Part shown: positions 53,595 through 61,634 of the stretch, one piece after another
Numbering within the stretch: position 1 is the stretch's first letter
Layout of the letters: each line of letters starts with the position of its first letter
Made by a program: the position numbers and the translations under genes
From: Bacteroidetes bacterium HLUCCA01
GTDB lineage: Bacteria > Bacteroidota > Rhodothermia > Balneolales > HLUCCA01
Direction: 5' to 3'
Assembly: GCA_001314545.1 (NCBI GenBank)
Contig: LIHN01000009.1
Location: 1-64,000 of the forward strand
Length of the DNA: 64,000 bases
Notes under the pieces: generated by a model
Told to the model about the DNA's origin: nothing
The model's input: the letters and a program-made list of their open reading frames with translations, nothing else
Database searches by the model: none

Positions 53595-54263
53595 TTACAA
53601 CAGCTTTTCTTCTACTTCGCCACGGTATGTTTTGCCGATGGGAACCGATTTACCATCGGTGAGTGAGATGGTATTTCCTTCGATGTAGGCCAGGTACGCT
53701 TTGTTTATTATCCACGATTTGTGAACACGGACGAACAGGGCGGCGGGAAGTGTTTCCTCAAAATGCTTCATCCGTTCGTTGACCAGGATGCGTTTATCAG
53801 TGCAATGAACGACCATATAGTCACCACCGGCTTCCACACATAACACATCCGGATAGGGAACCGACCAGATTTTTTTATCTGCACGCAAAAGAAGACGCTC
53901 CGGTGTTTTTTGCAGCATTGTTTCCAGTCGATGGACTGTTTTCAGAAATCGTTCAAAGGATATGGGTTTGAGCAGATAGTCAGCGGCCTGCAGATTGAAC
54001 CCTTCTACAGCGTAATCGGGATAGGCGGTGGTAAATACAATCAGGGGCGGATCGGGCAGCATTTTGACCAGGTCAACACCGGAAAGCCGGGGCATCTGAA
54101 TGTCCAGAAACAGCACATCCGGTTTGTGCTCGCGGACAGCCTGTATGGCCTGCATGGCCCCGGAGCAGGAGTGCAGCAGCTGCATGCCGGGCGTGTCGGC
54201 CACATACTGCTCCAGAATTTCCCGGGCGAGGGGTTCATCGTCTACAATCAGACAGCGGATCAT
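53595..54263 (-). CDS. LytTR-family response regulator
   Basis: A 222-aa regulator. The receiver (about 1-115) has CLIVDDEPLAREILEQYV, phosphoacceptor Asp54 in LFLDIQMP, Thr in VFTTAY and Lys in DYLLKPI. The LytTR DNA-binding domain (about 125-220) has CVEAGGDYMVVHC, LPAALFVRVHKSWIINKAYL and EGNTISLTDGKSVPIGKTYR. Its partner kinase lies just upstream, and its start codon lies in a 44-bp repeat with a strong GGAGG. LytTR/LytS pairs often respond to cell-envelope or metabolite signals. Confidence 0.94.
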   Translation of the reverse strand: MIRCLIVDDEPLAREILEQYVADTPGMQLLHSCSGAMQAIQAVREHKPDVLFLDIQMPRLSGVDLVKMLPDPPLIVFTTAYPDYAVEGFNLQAADYLLKPISFERFLKTVHRLETMLQKTPERLLLRADKKIWSVPYPDVLCVEAGGDYMVVHCTDKRILVNERMKHFEETLPAALFVRVHKSWIINKAYLAYIEGNTISLTDGKSVPIGKTYRGEVEEKLL

Positions 54264-54392
54264 GATTTTCCTCCGCGAATTTCAGGCATTACCACATGGT
54301 AAAACATGGTCTTCCTCCGTGGTTTTCAAGTATTTTCGTGCGGGTATTCATGATGTACCTCCCTGAATTTCAAGGGTAACCGTATAGCAGGT
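54261..54392 (-). repeat. Three 44-bp imperfect tandem repeats at the kinase/regulator junction
   Basis: Units start at 54261, 54305 and 54349 (exact 44-bp period). On the coding strand each reads roughly TTGAAA then GGAGG then ATG. The upstream unit (54349-54392) is the kinase 3' end with an ATGA overlap; the downstream unit carries the real regulator start. Between them lie relic frames such as MFYHVVMPEIRGGKS, which copies the kinase end (TVTLEIQGGTS) and whose stop overlaps the regulator ATG. Confidence 0.82.
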
Positions 54393-55571
54393 TGGACGGT
54401 GTTCGATGTCAAGTTTATGGGAGTCTTTGTAATAATACTCCAGTCGCTTGCGAAGGTGCATGATGCCGGTTCCGGTGCTTTGTACGGGAGGCGACGCCAG
54501 ACCGGGGGCCCCGGTTTGATGGGTGCCCGGGCTCCGGCCGGTTGCGCCCGCCGCAGTACGCCCGGATACGGGCACCGCCTCCCGGCCTCGCAACGACTCC
54601 CCGCGGTCGGTGTGGGCGACGACGGGCCCGCTTCCGGCCTTCACACTCACCGAGGGATAATCATCGATGGTATTGCTGACCGCAAAACGCAAGCTATCAT
54701 CCGTGAGCTTCAACTGCAAGGTTATGACCAGCTGGTCACCTGCAGGTGCGGCATGCTTGAATGCGTTTTCCACCAGATTGATCAGCAGCAAGGGTACAAT
54801 CTGCCATCGTGCCATGAGCTGTTCATCGGGATAAAGGTCGACCTCCACACGGGCTTCGGATTCAAGTCGGAGTTTTTGCAGGGTAATATAGCTTTTGATG
54901 TAGTCCAGTTCCTGGTCCAGCGGTACGGCCCGACTGCCGGCATGTGCAATGGTATACCGAAGAAGCTCGGAAAGCTCAAGAATGGCACTTTCGGCGTGGT
55001 CGCTCCGCTTTCGTACGAGAGCGTAGATGCTGTTCAAACTGTTGAATAAAAAATGGGGATGCACCTGTTGCTGGAGCAGCTGAAGTTCCTGTTCCTGCTG
55101 ATGGGCGTGCAGGGTCATGAGTTCCCGCTGCATGTCTGCCTCGCGGAACCAGCTTCTGGAAAACTGGATGAGGGTGGTCAGTAAGGTATAGGCAGCAAGA
55201 TAGGCCGCGATTTCAGGGTAGCTCAGGTAGGAAATGAAAAAATAATCGGGGAAAGTCCACCCCGCCAGGGAGTCGAACGTGAACTGGTGCAGCCAGATAC
55301 CGGCCAGCAGGGTAGCGGCCACAGCCACAGCGTATCGTAAGGGTCGGCGACGGGCAAGTAACATCGGAATCCACACAAAGCTGTTTAGTACCACAACCGA
55401 GCCTATACTCAGATGAAACAGCACGGAAAACCATACATCAATCCGCTCAAGACTGACTCCAATGGCAAAATGATAGGCCAGCAGACCCACCGAAGCCGAC
55501 CAGAACAGCAGATACTCTGTGGTTCTGCGCGCGAGGCTGCGGAATCCCGATACGGTTTGTTCAGATTGCAC
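54348..55571 (-). CDS. LytS/YehU-type sensor histidine kinase
   Basis: A 407-aa membrane kinase with four to five membrane segments in the first 140 residues, a short coiled segment, the His_kinase domain with VHPHFLFNSLNSIYALV (His171 likely phosphorylated) and a HATPase domain (LINLVENAFKHA as N box, GTGIMHLRKRLEYYY as G box). It phosphorylates the LytTR regulator encoded next to it. Residues about 312-366, between the N and G boxes, form an Arg/Gly/Thr/Pro-rich insertion not seen in typical members. The GC-rich DNA of that insert resembles the 66-bp repeat family. Confidence 0.92.
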   Translation of the reverse strand: MQSEQTVSGFRSLARRTTEYLLFWSASVGLLAYHFAIGVSLERIDVWFSVLFHLSIGSVVVLNSFVWIPMLLARRRPLRYAVAVAATLLAGIWLHQFTFDSLAGWTFPDYFFISYLSYPEIAAYLAAYTLLTTLIQFSRSWFREADMQRELMTLHAHQQEQELQLLQQQVHPHFLFNSLNSIYALVRKRSDHAESAILELSELLRYTIAHAGSRAVPLDQELDYIKSYITLQKLRLESEARVEVDLYPDEQLMARWQIVPLLLINLVENAFKHAAPAGDQLVITLQLKLTDDSLRFAVSNTIDDYPSVSVKAGSGPVVAHTDRGESLRGREAVPVSGRTAAGATGRSPGTHQTGAPGLASPPVQSTGTGIMHLRKRLEYYYKDSHKLDIEHRPTCYTVTLEIQGGTS

Positions 55572-55613
55572 TGCTGGATAAATTCAGGTTTTTTGCCATA
55601 ACTAACGGTGTAC

Positions 55614-56429
55614 TTACTCCATCTCAAAATCAAACTGCGGCTGGTCGGCAATCCTGCGGAACGTCTGGCTGTTGCGGTAAGCTTCTTCGATATCGCCGTA
55701 CCTGCGCACAAATTCGCGCAGTTCTGCCGTTGGTGCTGTCAGCAGTACAGCGCCCTCGCGATTGATCTCGTGACGGATTCGCACCTGCCGGTTGGAAATG
55801 AGTCCCTTCAGCCACTCATCGTTAAAATAGTGCATAACTATCGTGTTTTCATCCTCAAGGGAGGCCTTCATGAACAGGTGAACCGGGAAATGGAACATGT
55901 CATCAATGTCAAAAGTAAACGGCCTGAAATCAAAGTATAAATTTCCCTCAATCTGAACCAGACCGGCAATGAAGATTCCGGATTCACGCCCCTTTCGTTG
56001 AACCAGGTACAATTTTTCTGCCATGGAATCATCGTAGCCGAAGCTGAACTCCGTTTTTGCATCTCCTGAGATCTGCACCTGCCCGTCCGCCACCGAACCA
56101 TCCGGCAGTCCGGTGCCGTCCATGGTAACGGTGCGGGTGACCCGCGATGATGTTATGACCAGTGAGTCACCCTGCATTTCAGCCTCCTGATCAATCGACC
56201 ACGTACCCGTGGAGTCGTCGAGTTGGGTAATGTATGCTTCCAGATTCCGGATTGGCAGCACATGCCAGGTGTCTGAGGTATTGTTGCGCTGCCAGACTCC
56301 GGTCAGTTCTTCTTTTACGATGAGGTCCTGCTCTTCATACAGCGGGTGGACCGAGGGAATGCCGCAGCCGCTCAGCAGTATGATGGCCAGGAGGGCGTAA
56401 GGGTGTGAATGAGCGTAGGTGGTTTTCAT
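55614..56429 (-). CDS. Lipoprotein of unknown function
   Basis: A 271-aa protein with a lipoprotein signal (ILLSGC, then GIPSVHPLYEEQDLIVKEEL). The start after the lipobox (VHPLY, LTGVWQR) and the beta-rich body, with MDGTGLPDGSVADGQVQISG and VHLFMKASLEDENTIVMHYF, suggest a lipocalin-like or META-like fold, but I cannot name a family. It ends 42 bp before the kinase gene, so it may be the first gene of the kinase-regulator transcript and a candidate for an envelope sensor input. Confidence 0.7.
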   Translation of the reverse strand: MKTTYAHSHPYALLAIILLSGCGIPSVHPLYEEQDLIVKEELTGVWQRNNTSDTWHVLPIRNLEAYITQLDDSTGTWSIDQEAEMQGDSLVITSSRVTRTVTMDGTGLPDGSVADGQVQISGDAKTEFSFGYDDSMAEKLYLVQRKGRESGIFIAGLVQIEGNLYFDFRPFTFDIDDMFHFPVHLFMKASLEDENTIVMHYFNDEWLKGLISNRQVRIRHEINREGAVLLTAPTAELREFVRRYGDIEEAYRNSQTFRRIADQPQFDFEME

Positions 56430-56798
56430 ATCGAGGGGGTTTGTGGTGAATCGTGGCTGCCGAAGAGGGTTGTGTATTGGGGATTGGTCTTACGGTTTTT
56501 CGATGTGATTTCGAAGGAAGATTATGTTTGCGGTTTCGCTCCGGGCGTTTGAATACGGGTTCAGGGTTGTGATTCGACCGTAAATAACCGGATTACCGGA
56601 GTAATTCCCAGTTTAATCGACCAACGACCGTAATCCTTCGATGAACGGCATGAGTACGGTTGCCGGGACCGGCGCATGAATACTCCGTTCGGGTTATTGA
56701 GAGCGGGTAACGGGCTCGGTAACGTGTAGCGTGGGAGTTTCCCATTGTGATAACCATCAGTAGCCTCCACAAAAACCACTATCTAACCCATATCTGTT
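56430..56798. other. 369-bp intergenic region, no gene seen
   Basis: Divergent promoters for the two flanking lipoprotein genes must lie here. I found no clear -35/-10 pair, no operator palindrome and no protein-like frame. Confidence 0.4.
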
Positions 56799-58505
56799 AT
56801 GAACCCTGTTAAACTAACCCTCATCGCCCTGGCAGCGGTCGCGATCTCCGCCTGCTCGGTAGTAAGCCCCATTGTAGGCGACTACGCCGCCCGACTGGTC
56901 ACCTCCAAAGAGAGTGATTTCGGTAATATGAGTGTATCCGTAATCACCTCCAGCAACCTGGATCCCATCGACAAGATCGCCAATACCCGCTCCCAGCAGC
57001 AAAACTGGATCGTTGGCGGCAACGCCGTAGCCATTCTGGCCACCAATCCACGCGGTATCGGACTGGTTAACTTCGACGGCGAAGTCATCATTGACGGAGA
57101 ACCTGCCACGGTTATGTCGCTGCAAAATTTCCGCATCTATGAGGCGGGCGTAACCGGCACGAAAAATGTAATTATGCGAAATACCGCCGGACAGGAACTC
57201 AACATCAACGTGACCATCCCACCCGACATTCGGATAACTGCAGTGAATGACCAGTCGCCTGACGCCGTCACCCTGGACCTGCGGGAACCGGTTACCCTGC
57301 AACTGGAATACGATGCCGCCCTGGAAGGCAAAATTGCCACCGTATCGCTCGTTTCGGACACCGGTCTGCCAATGGGAACCCATCTTTACAATAATGTCGC
57401 CTCCTTCGCCGTAGCTTCTCAGGTCACCATCCCGGCCGGAGCATTCCGGAATCCGCACACCACCGGTGGTATCACTCTCGACGGGACCAGCAAAATGAAA
57501 TACCGGGAAGACGGCTACCTGCGCATCAAAGTTTCTCAGGTTGAGCACCCGCAAAATAATCCCGGATTCGCCGAATTCCGTGTAGTACAAGACAGCTACG
57601 ATACCGTTCCGCTGACCATAACTGCCCAGCCGGAAGGCATCCGAAATTCCAGTACTGTGCGGGCAAAACGCACCGTTGAAGGTGTTTCCGGAGAGTATGG
57701 CTACTTCGCCAGTGTGGCCAACGGCTATCATGGCGTGCCCCTGAGCGGTGCCGGTACCCGCATGGGCATTGCCTCCCTTTCCGTCACTGCCGACCTGTAC
57801 GAACAAACCAGCAGCACCACCAGTCGCGAGAATTACTTCCAGGAAACCATAACCTACACCACCATTACCACCACCTTCCAGTTTCCGCAGCTTGATGATG
57901 CATTTTGGGATCAGTTTCTCAGCAATGTACACGGTGATATTACAACGATGCTCCAAAACAACGGTCTGACCGTGGTTCCGACAGAACGATTCACCTCCAG
58001 TCCGGTATATGATGAATTTTTTGATGTTCGCGAGGAGAATACACAACGATTTCTGTCGAAAAAGTATGGCCAGACCAATAGACTGGTCCCATCCGGACTC
58101 AGTGAAACCCTGGGTAATATGGAAGCGGTGAATTTCATGCCGGAAGTTGGTCGCGATATTCGTCTTTTGAACGATGCAGGCGCTGATGCCTACCTGAGTG
58201 TGGACCTTAACTTCCAGGTAGCCGGCGGTCCGGATGACACCATCGTCTTGCTGCCACGGCTGAACTACATTGTGACTGGTCGGTCAATTGGTGGTGACGG
58301 GGCTGTCTCAGCGTTCGCCAACGGTACCATCGCGGGGCCGGGAGTCCCCTTCTCGGAAGCCGATTTTGAAGATTTGAACGGACTGGACCGGGCCACACAG
58401 CGTGTTCGGCTCATGGAATTCATGAAGGAGAGCCTCGACGGGCTGATGCAGGCTCAAAATGACATGCATGCCACCGAGGCCTGGGCAGTAGCACCACGCT
58501 TTTGA
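56799..58505 (+). CDS. 568-aa lipoprotein of unknown function
   Basis: A lipoprotein (AISAC, Cys19) of mostly beta character. The first half has Ig-like strands and a segment reading IGLVNFDGEVIIDGEPATVM. The second half (about 330-560) holds SLSVTADLYEQTSSTTSREN, a helical stretch and NDAGADAYLSVDLNFQVAGG, where the last resembles the YSD-type beta-hairpin of lipoproteins that report on a stored variable. No family is recognised. It stands alone, with a strong terminator 245 bp downstream. Confidence 0.65.
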   Translation: MNPVKLTLIALAAVAISACSVVSPIVGDYAARLVTSKESDFGNMSVSVITSSNLDPIDKIANTRSQQQNWIVGGNAVAILATNPRGIGLVNFDGEVIIDGEPATVMSLQNFRIYEAGVTGTKNVIMRNTAGQELNINVTIPPDIRITAVNDQSPDAVTLDLREPVTLQLEYDAALEGKIATVSLVSDTGLPMGTHLYNNVASFAVASQVTIPAGAFRNPHTTGGITLDGTSKMKYREDGYLRIKVSQVEHPQNNPGFAEFRVVQDSYDTVPLTITAQPEGIRNSSTVRAKRTVEGVSGEYGYFASVANGYHGVPLSGAGTRMGIASLSVTADLYEQTSSTTSRENYFQETITYTTITTTFQFPQLDDAFWDQFLSNVHGDITTMLQNNGLTVVPTERFTSSPVYDEFFDVREENTQRFLSKKYGQTNRLVPSGLSETLGNMEAVNFMPEVGRDIRLLNDAGADAYLSVDLNFQVAGGPDDTIVLLPRLNYIVTGRSIGGDGAVSAFANGTIAGPGVPFSEADFEDLNGLDRATQRVRLMEFMKESLDGLMQAQNDMHATEAWAVAPRF

Positions 58506-58749
58506 AAAGCACCCAAATCGTGTGAGGACCGGGATTGGCAGAACCGTTAACTGAGCACAGACTGTTCTGCCGGTGACCCGTAGAGGCTTCAGCTGAGTAT
58601 GACAAAACCAACGGTGCACCAGCCAGACAACCAAGCGAAGGCCACCCTGCTGCGCTCGGACCGGACCATACAACTGAGCACAGACCAACAATTCAGAGGG
58701 ACAGCTAAACACAAAAAGTGCCTTGAAGGGGTTAGATCAGGCACAATTA

Positions 58750-58783
58750 CGCCGGATGACTGGTTTGTCATCCGGCGTTTTTT
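58750..58783 (+). terminator. Terminator in the 58506-59028 gap
   Basis: ACGCCGGATGAC (58750-58761) pairs with GTCATCCGGCGT (58768-58779) around TGGTTT, followed by a run of T. The remainder of the 523-bp gap contains AACTGAGCACAGAC twice (about 58549 and 58672) but no convincing gene. Confidence 0.88.
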
Positions 58784-59028
58784 TAAGTAAAATCTGAGCA
58801 TATTTTGCGTCACTGTAGATTTTACCCATACCCTTGGTACGTTGTAAACTGGCAGACTGCAGATAAACTACCCTCAATCGACCTGATTCAAGGAATTATC
58901 CTGATACTGCAGGTTGACTTTCCTGGCAGACCTGTTTTCCGGCATCCCGACAATGATTGTGTAGCCATTAGCACTGATTATGTCTAAGCTGTTATATATG
59001 AATTTGTGCTAACGGATGGAGGTGAATT

Positions 59029-60168
59029 ATGAAACTATATACAATTGTTTTCTCATTACTATTTCTGGCCACATTGCCGGTATCTTCACAGTCTGTGGTG
59101 AGCAATAAACCCGAAATTTTCGGCAGCTTCCGTCCGGTGTATTACGTAACCGAAACGCGCGACCGGTCGGGTGACTACAACACAAACTACACCATAAATG
59201 CCCGGTTTCAGCTCAACGTGCGGTATGCTCTGCGTGATGACCTGCAATTCAGAGCCCGGCTTTCCAGTCGGTTAAGCAACACACAGGATGAACTTTCATT
59301 CCCCATACAAAGCTACACCGGCAGTTCCGGCAGTTACCCTGCCGGAACCACCACGTTCGACATCATCCAGTTGCAATGGGATGTAAATCCCACAATCAGA
59401 ATTACAGCAGGCCGTTTTCAGGGTCGCTATGCTTTGGCTGGCTTCATCCCCAAAGGCATGGACCGATATTATTCTGCCAATCTTAGTATCTCACACACCG
59501 ACGGCATCTGGGTTCGGTGGAATATGAACCGAAACTGGCGACTGGATGGCATCATAAGCTACAATCCTGACGAGGGCTCATCCCACGCCGCCCGAGCACC
59601 ATTGACCTTTACCGAACCCACATCACACATCACCACCTTTGCCAACCTTGCGCATCGCAACACCACCGGTCTTTGGGTACAACGCGAGCTGAGCGTATCC
59701 GTGTATCCGCAATCGTTTCAACGGGACGGATCCTGGCATAATCTTTCCATTTTCACTGCCCGAGCCATGCTCAGATTACCGATTCACGCTTCAACGGGTG
59801 AATACTGGGCAGGTGGTGAGCTGGGTTTCATACCGGATGCTCCTGATCCGGTCGATGCGGGAATACCCGTAGCGGAGCCCTTCTCGGCAACGTCTTCCAT
59901 CGCCTGGCAGGTGTCGGCGTATGCCAACAACCTGTTCGACCGGCATACGCTGGGAATCCTTTACGGTCAGACCGAACCAAACTGGGTCATATCTTCCAGC
60001 TACAGGCCGAATAATACCATGTCAGAAATCCGGTATCGGTACACGTTTACCTCCTGGCTGAATTTCGAAATCCGCTACCGTCTGCGCACCGATTTGTATC
60101 GTCGCACCGGGTCGGCATTTACACAGCGCGACAGCGATTACTACATGCGGTTTAATTTCCGTTTCTGA
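59029..60168 (+). CDS. Outer-membrane beta-barrel protein, paralogue 1
   Basis: A 379-aa protein with a signal peptide (ending PVSSQ), alternating hydrophobic/polar strands and a C-terminal Phe (MRFNFRF), as expected for a porin-type barrel. Landmarks are PEIFGSFRPVYYVTETRDRS, FRARLSSRLSNTQDELSFPI, DIIQLQWDVNPTIRITAGRF and NLFDRHTLGILYGQTEPNW. The pattern of residues resembles alginate-type or phosphate-selective porins only loosely. The next gene encodes a close paralogue, so the locus arose by tandem duplication. Confidence 0.75.
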   Translation: MKLYTIVFSLLFLATLPVSSQSVVSNKPEIFGSFRPVYYVTETRDRSGDYNTNYTINARFQLNVRYALRDDLQFRARLSSRLSNTQDELSFPIQSYTGSSGSYPAGTTTFDIIQLQWDVNPTIRITAGRFQGRYALAGFIPKGMDRYYSANLSISHTDGIWVRWNMNRNWRLDGIISYNPDEGSSHAARAPLTFTEPTSHITTFANLAHRNTTGLWVQRELSVSVYPQSFQRDGSWHNLSIFTARAMLRLPIHASTGEYWAGGELGFIPDAPDPVDAGIPVAEPFSATSSIAWQVSAYANNLFDRHTLGILYGQTEPNWVISSSYRPNNTMSEIRYRYTFTSWLNFEIRYRLRTDLYRRTGSAFTQRDSDYYMRFNFRF

Positions 60169-60321
60169 AAATACTTGAACAGAACGACACTTCGCTGGGG
60201 CAACCACGTGTGGTGACCTTATGGTCATTACCAGCTTTTAAATAGTTTAACTGGGTGATTTGGTTAAGTTATTGGTAGTATTGGGCGTAAAATAACGCCG
60301 TTAAATCCAACTACATACCCA

Positions 60322-61509
60322 ATGAAAATCTACCAGGAGATAACGAAGCTATGCCGGGCTTCCTTCTTGAAGCATATTCCGACTTTACTCTTCTTGCTGA
60401 CGGGAGTAACCGTTTTACCTGCGCATGCACAATCCGGAAATCAGGCAAAACCTGAAATCTTCGGCACCTTCCGACCGGTATATGCCGTTTCTGAGTCGCG
60501 CGACCGTGACGGAAACACAACTACCGTGTCACAGCTGGATGCCCGCCTGCAGGTAAATGTTGCCTACCGACTTCGAAGCGACCTGCAGTTCCGCGTCCGA
60601 CTAGCCGGTCGGTACTCCACCGAGCAAAGCGAATTTTCATTTCCGCTTCAGAGTTACACGGGGCCATCAGGCTCATACAGTGCCGGTGTGACCACCCTGG
60701 ACATCATCCAGCTCCAGTGGCAGGCACACCCCGATCTGCGCATCACCGCAGGGCGATTTCAAAACCGCCATTCCCTCGCCGGGTTTATACCACGCGGGCT
60801 CGACCGCTACTACTCGGCCAACGTTGGCATCGCCCATACCGACGGTATCTGGCTGCAGTGGAATATGAACCGCAACTGGCGGCTGGATGGCGTGCTGAAC
60901 CATAACTCGGTTAACGGAAGCTCCCATGCCGCCCGGGCACCTATGGTCTTTACCGAACCTGCATCCCGTGTCGGTGCCTTTGCGAACATCGGTCATCGCA
61001 ACACCTCCGGACTGTGGGTACAGCGCGAACTCAGCATCTCGGTTTTCCCCCGGACGTTTCGTCGTGACGGGCAATGGCGCAACCTGACGGTCATTACCTC
61101 CAGAGCCATGATGCGGCTGCCAATACACGGTGCCGGGGCCGAATACTGGGCCGGCGCTGAAATCGGCTTTGTACCGGATGCACCCAGTCCGGCCGATGCC
61201 GGCTTTCCCGTAGCCAGTCCCCTTTTCGAAACCTCCTCCTTTGCCTGGCAGGCCTCGGCCTATGCCAACAACCTGTTCGAGCGGCATACGCTCGGCGTTT
61301 ACTACGGTCAGACCGAGCCCAACTGGGTTTCATCATTCAGCTACCGTGCCAACCATACCGTTTCTGAATTTCGTTACCGCTATACCATCAACACCTGGCT
61401 GAACTTCGAGTTTCGCTTCCGACTGCGAACCGATCTGTACAAACGAACCGATGCGGCCTTTACCGCACGTGAGGGCGACTTCTACGCGCGGTTTAACGTC
61501 AGTTTTTAA
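60322..61509 (+). CDS. Outer-membrane beta-barrel protein, paralogue 2
   Basis: A 395-aa barrel protein similar to the preceding gene along its whole length: PEIFGTFRPVYAVSESRDRD, FPLQSYTGPSGSYSAG, DIIQLQWQAHPDLRITAGRF, LDRYYSANVGIAHTDGIWLQ and NLFERHTLGVYYGQTEPNW. By eye well over half the residues are identical. The signal region is longer (MKIYQEITKLCRASF and on, with ALPAHAQ-like cleavage near VLPAHAQ). The 153-bp spacer between the two genes is AT-rich with a possible separate promoter. Confidence 0.75.
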   Translation: MKIYQEITKLCRASFLKHIPTLLFLLTGVTVLPAHAQSGNQAKPEIFGTFRPVYAVSESRDRDGNTTTVSQLDARLQVNVAYRLRSDLQFRVRLAGRYSTEQSEFSFPLQSYTGPSGSYSAGVTTLDIIQLQWQAHPDLRITAGRFQNRHSLAGFIPRGLDRYYSANVGIAHTDGIWLQWNMNRNWRLDGVLNHNSVNGSSHAARAPMVFTEPASRVGAFANIGHRNTSGLWVQRELSISVFPRTFRRDGQWRNLTVITSRAMMRLPIHGAGAEYWAGAEIGFVPDAPSPADAGFPVASPLFETSSFAWQASAYANNLFERHTLGVYYGQTEPNWVSSFSYRANHTVSEFRYRYTINTWLNFEFRFRLRTDLYKRTDAAFTAREGDFYARFNVSF

Positions 61510-61634
61510 TCGTGGCAACAGCGGCAGGCGACGTAGACCACAGATCCGGAACCTTCCCGGCACCCGTTCTGACTACCCAAATACAACCCGTTTGCGACCT
61601 GCGGCCGGACGCTTCAACACAACGATCGTCCGGC

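Noticed and set aside
56814-58046. 410-codon frame opposite the 568-aa lipoprotein
   Set aside because: The forward gene has a signal peptide, lipobox and better residue mix; the reverse frame has none.
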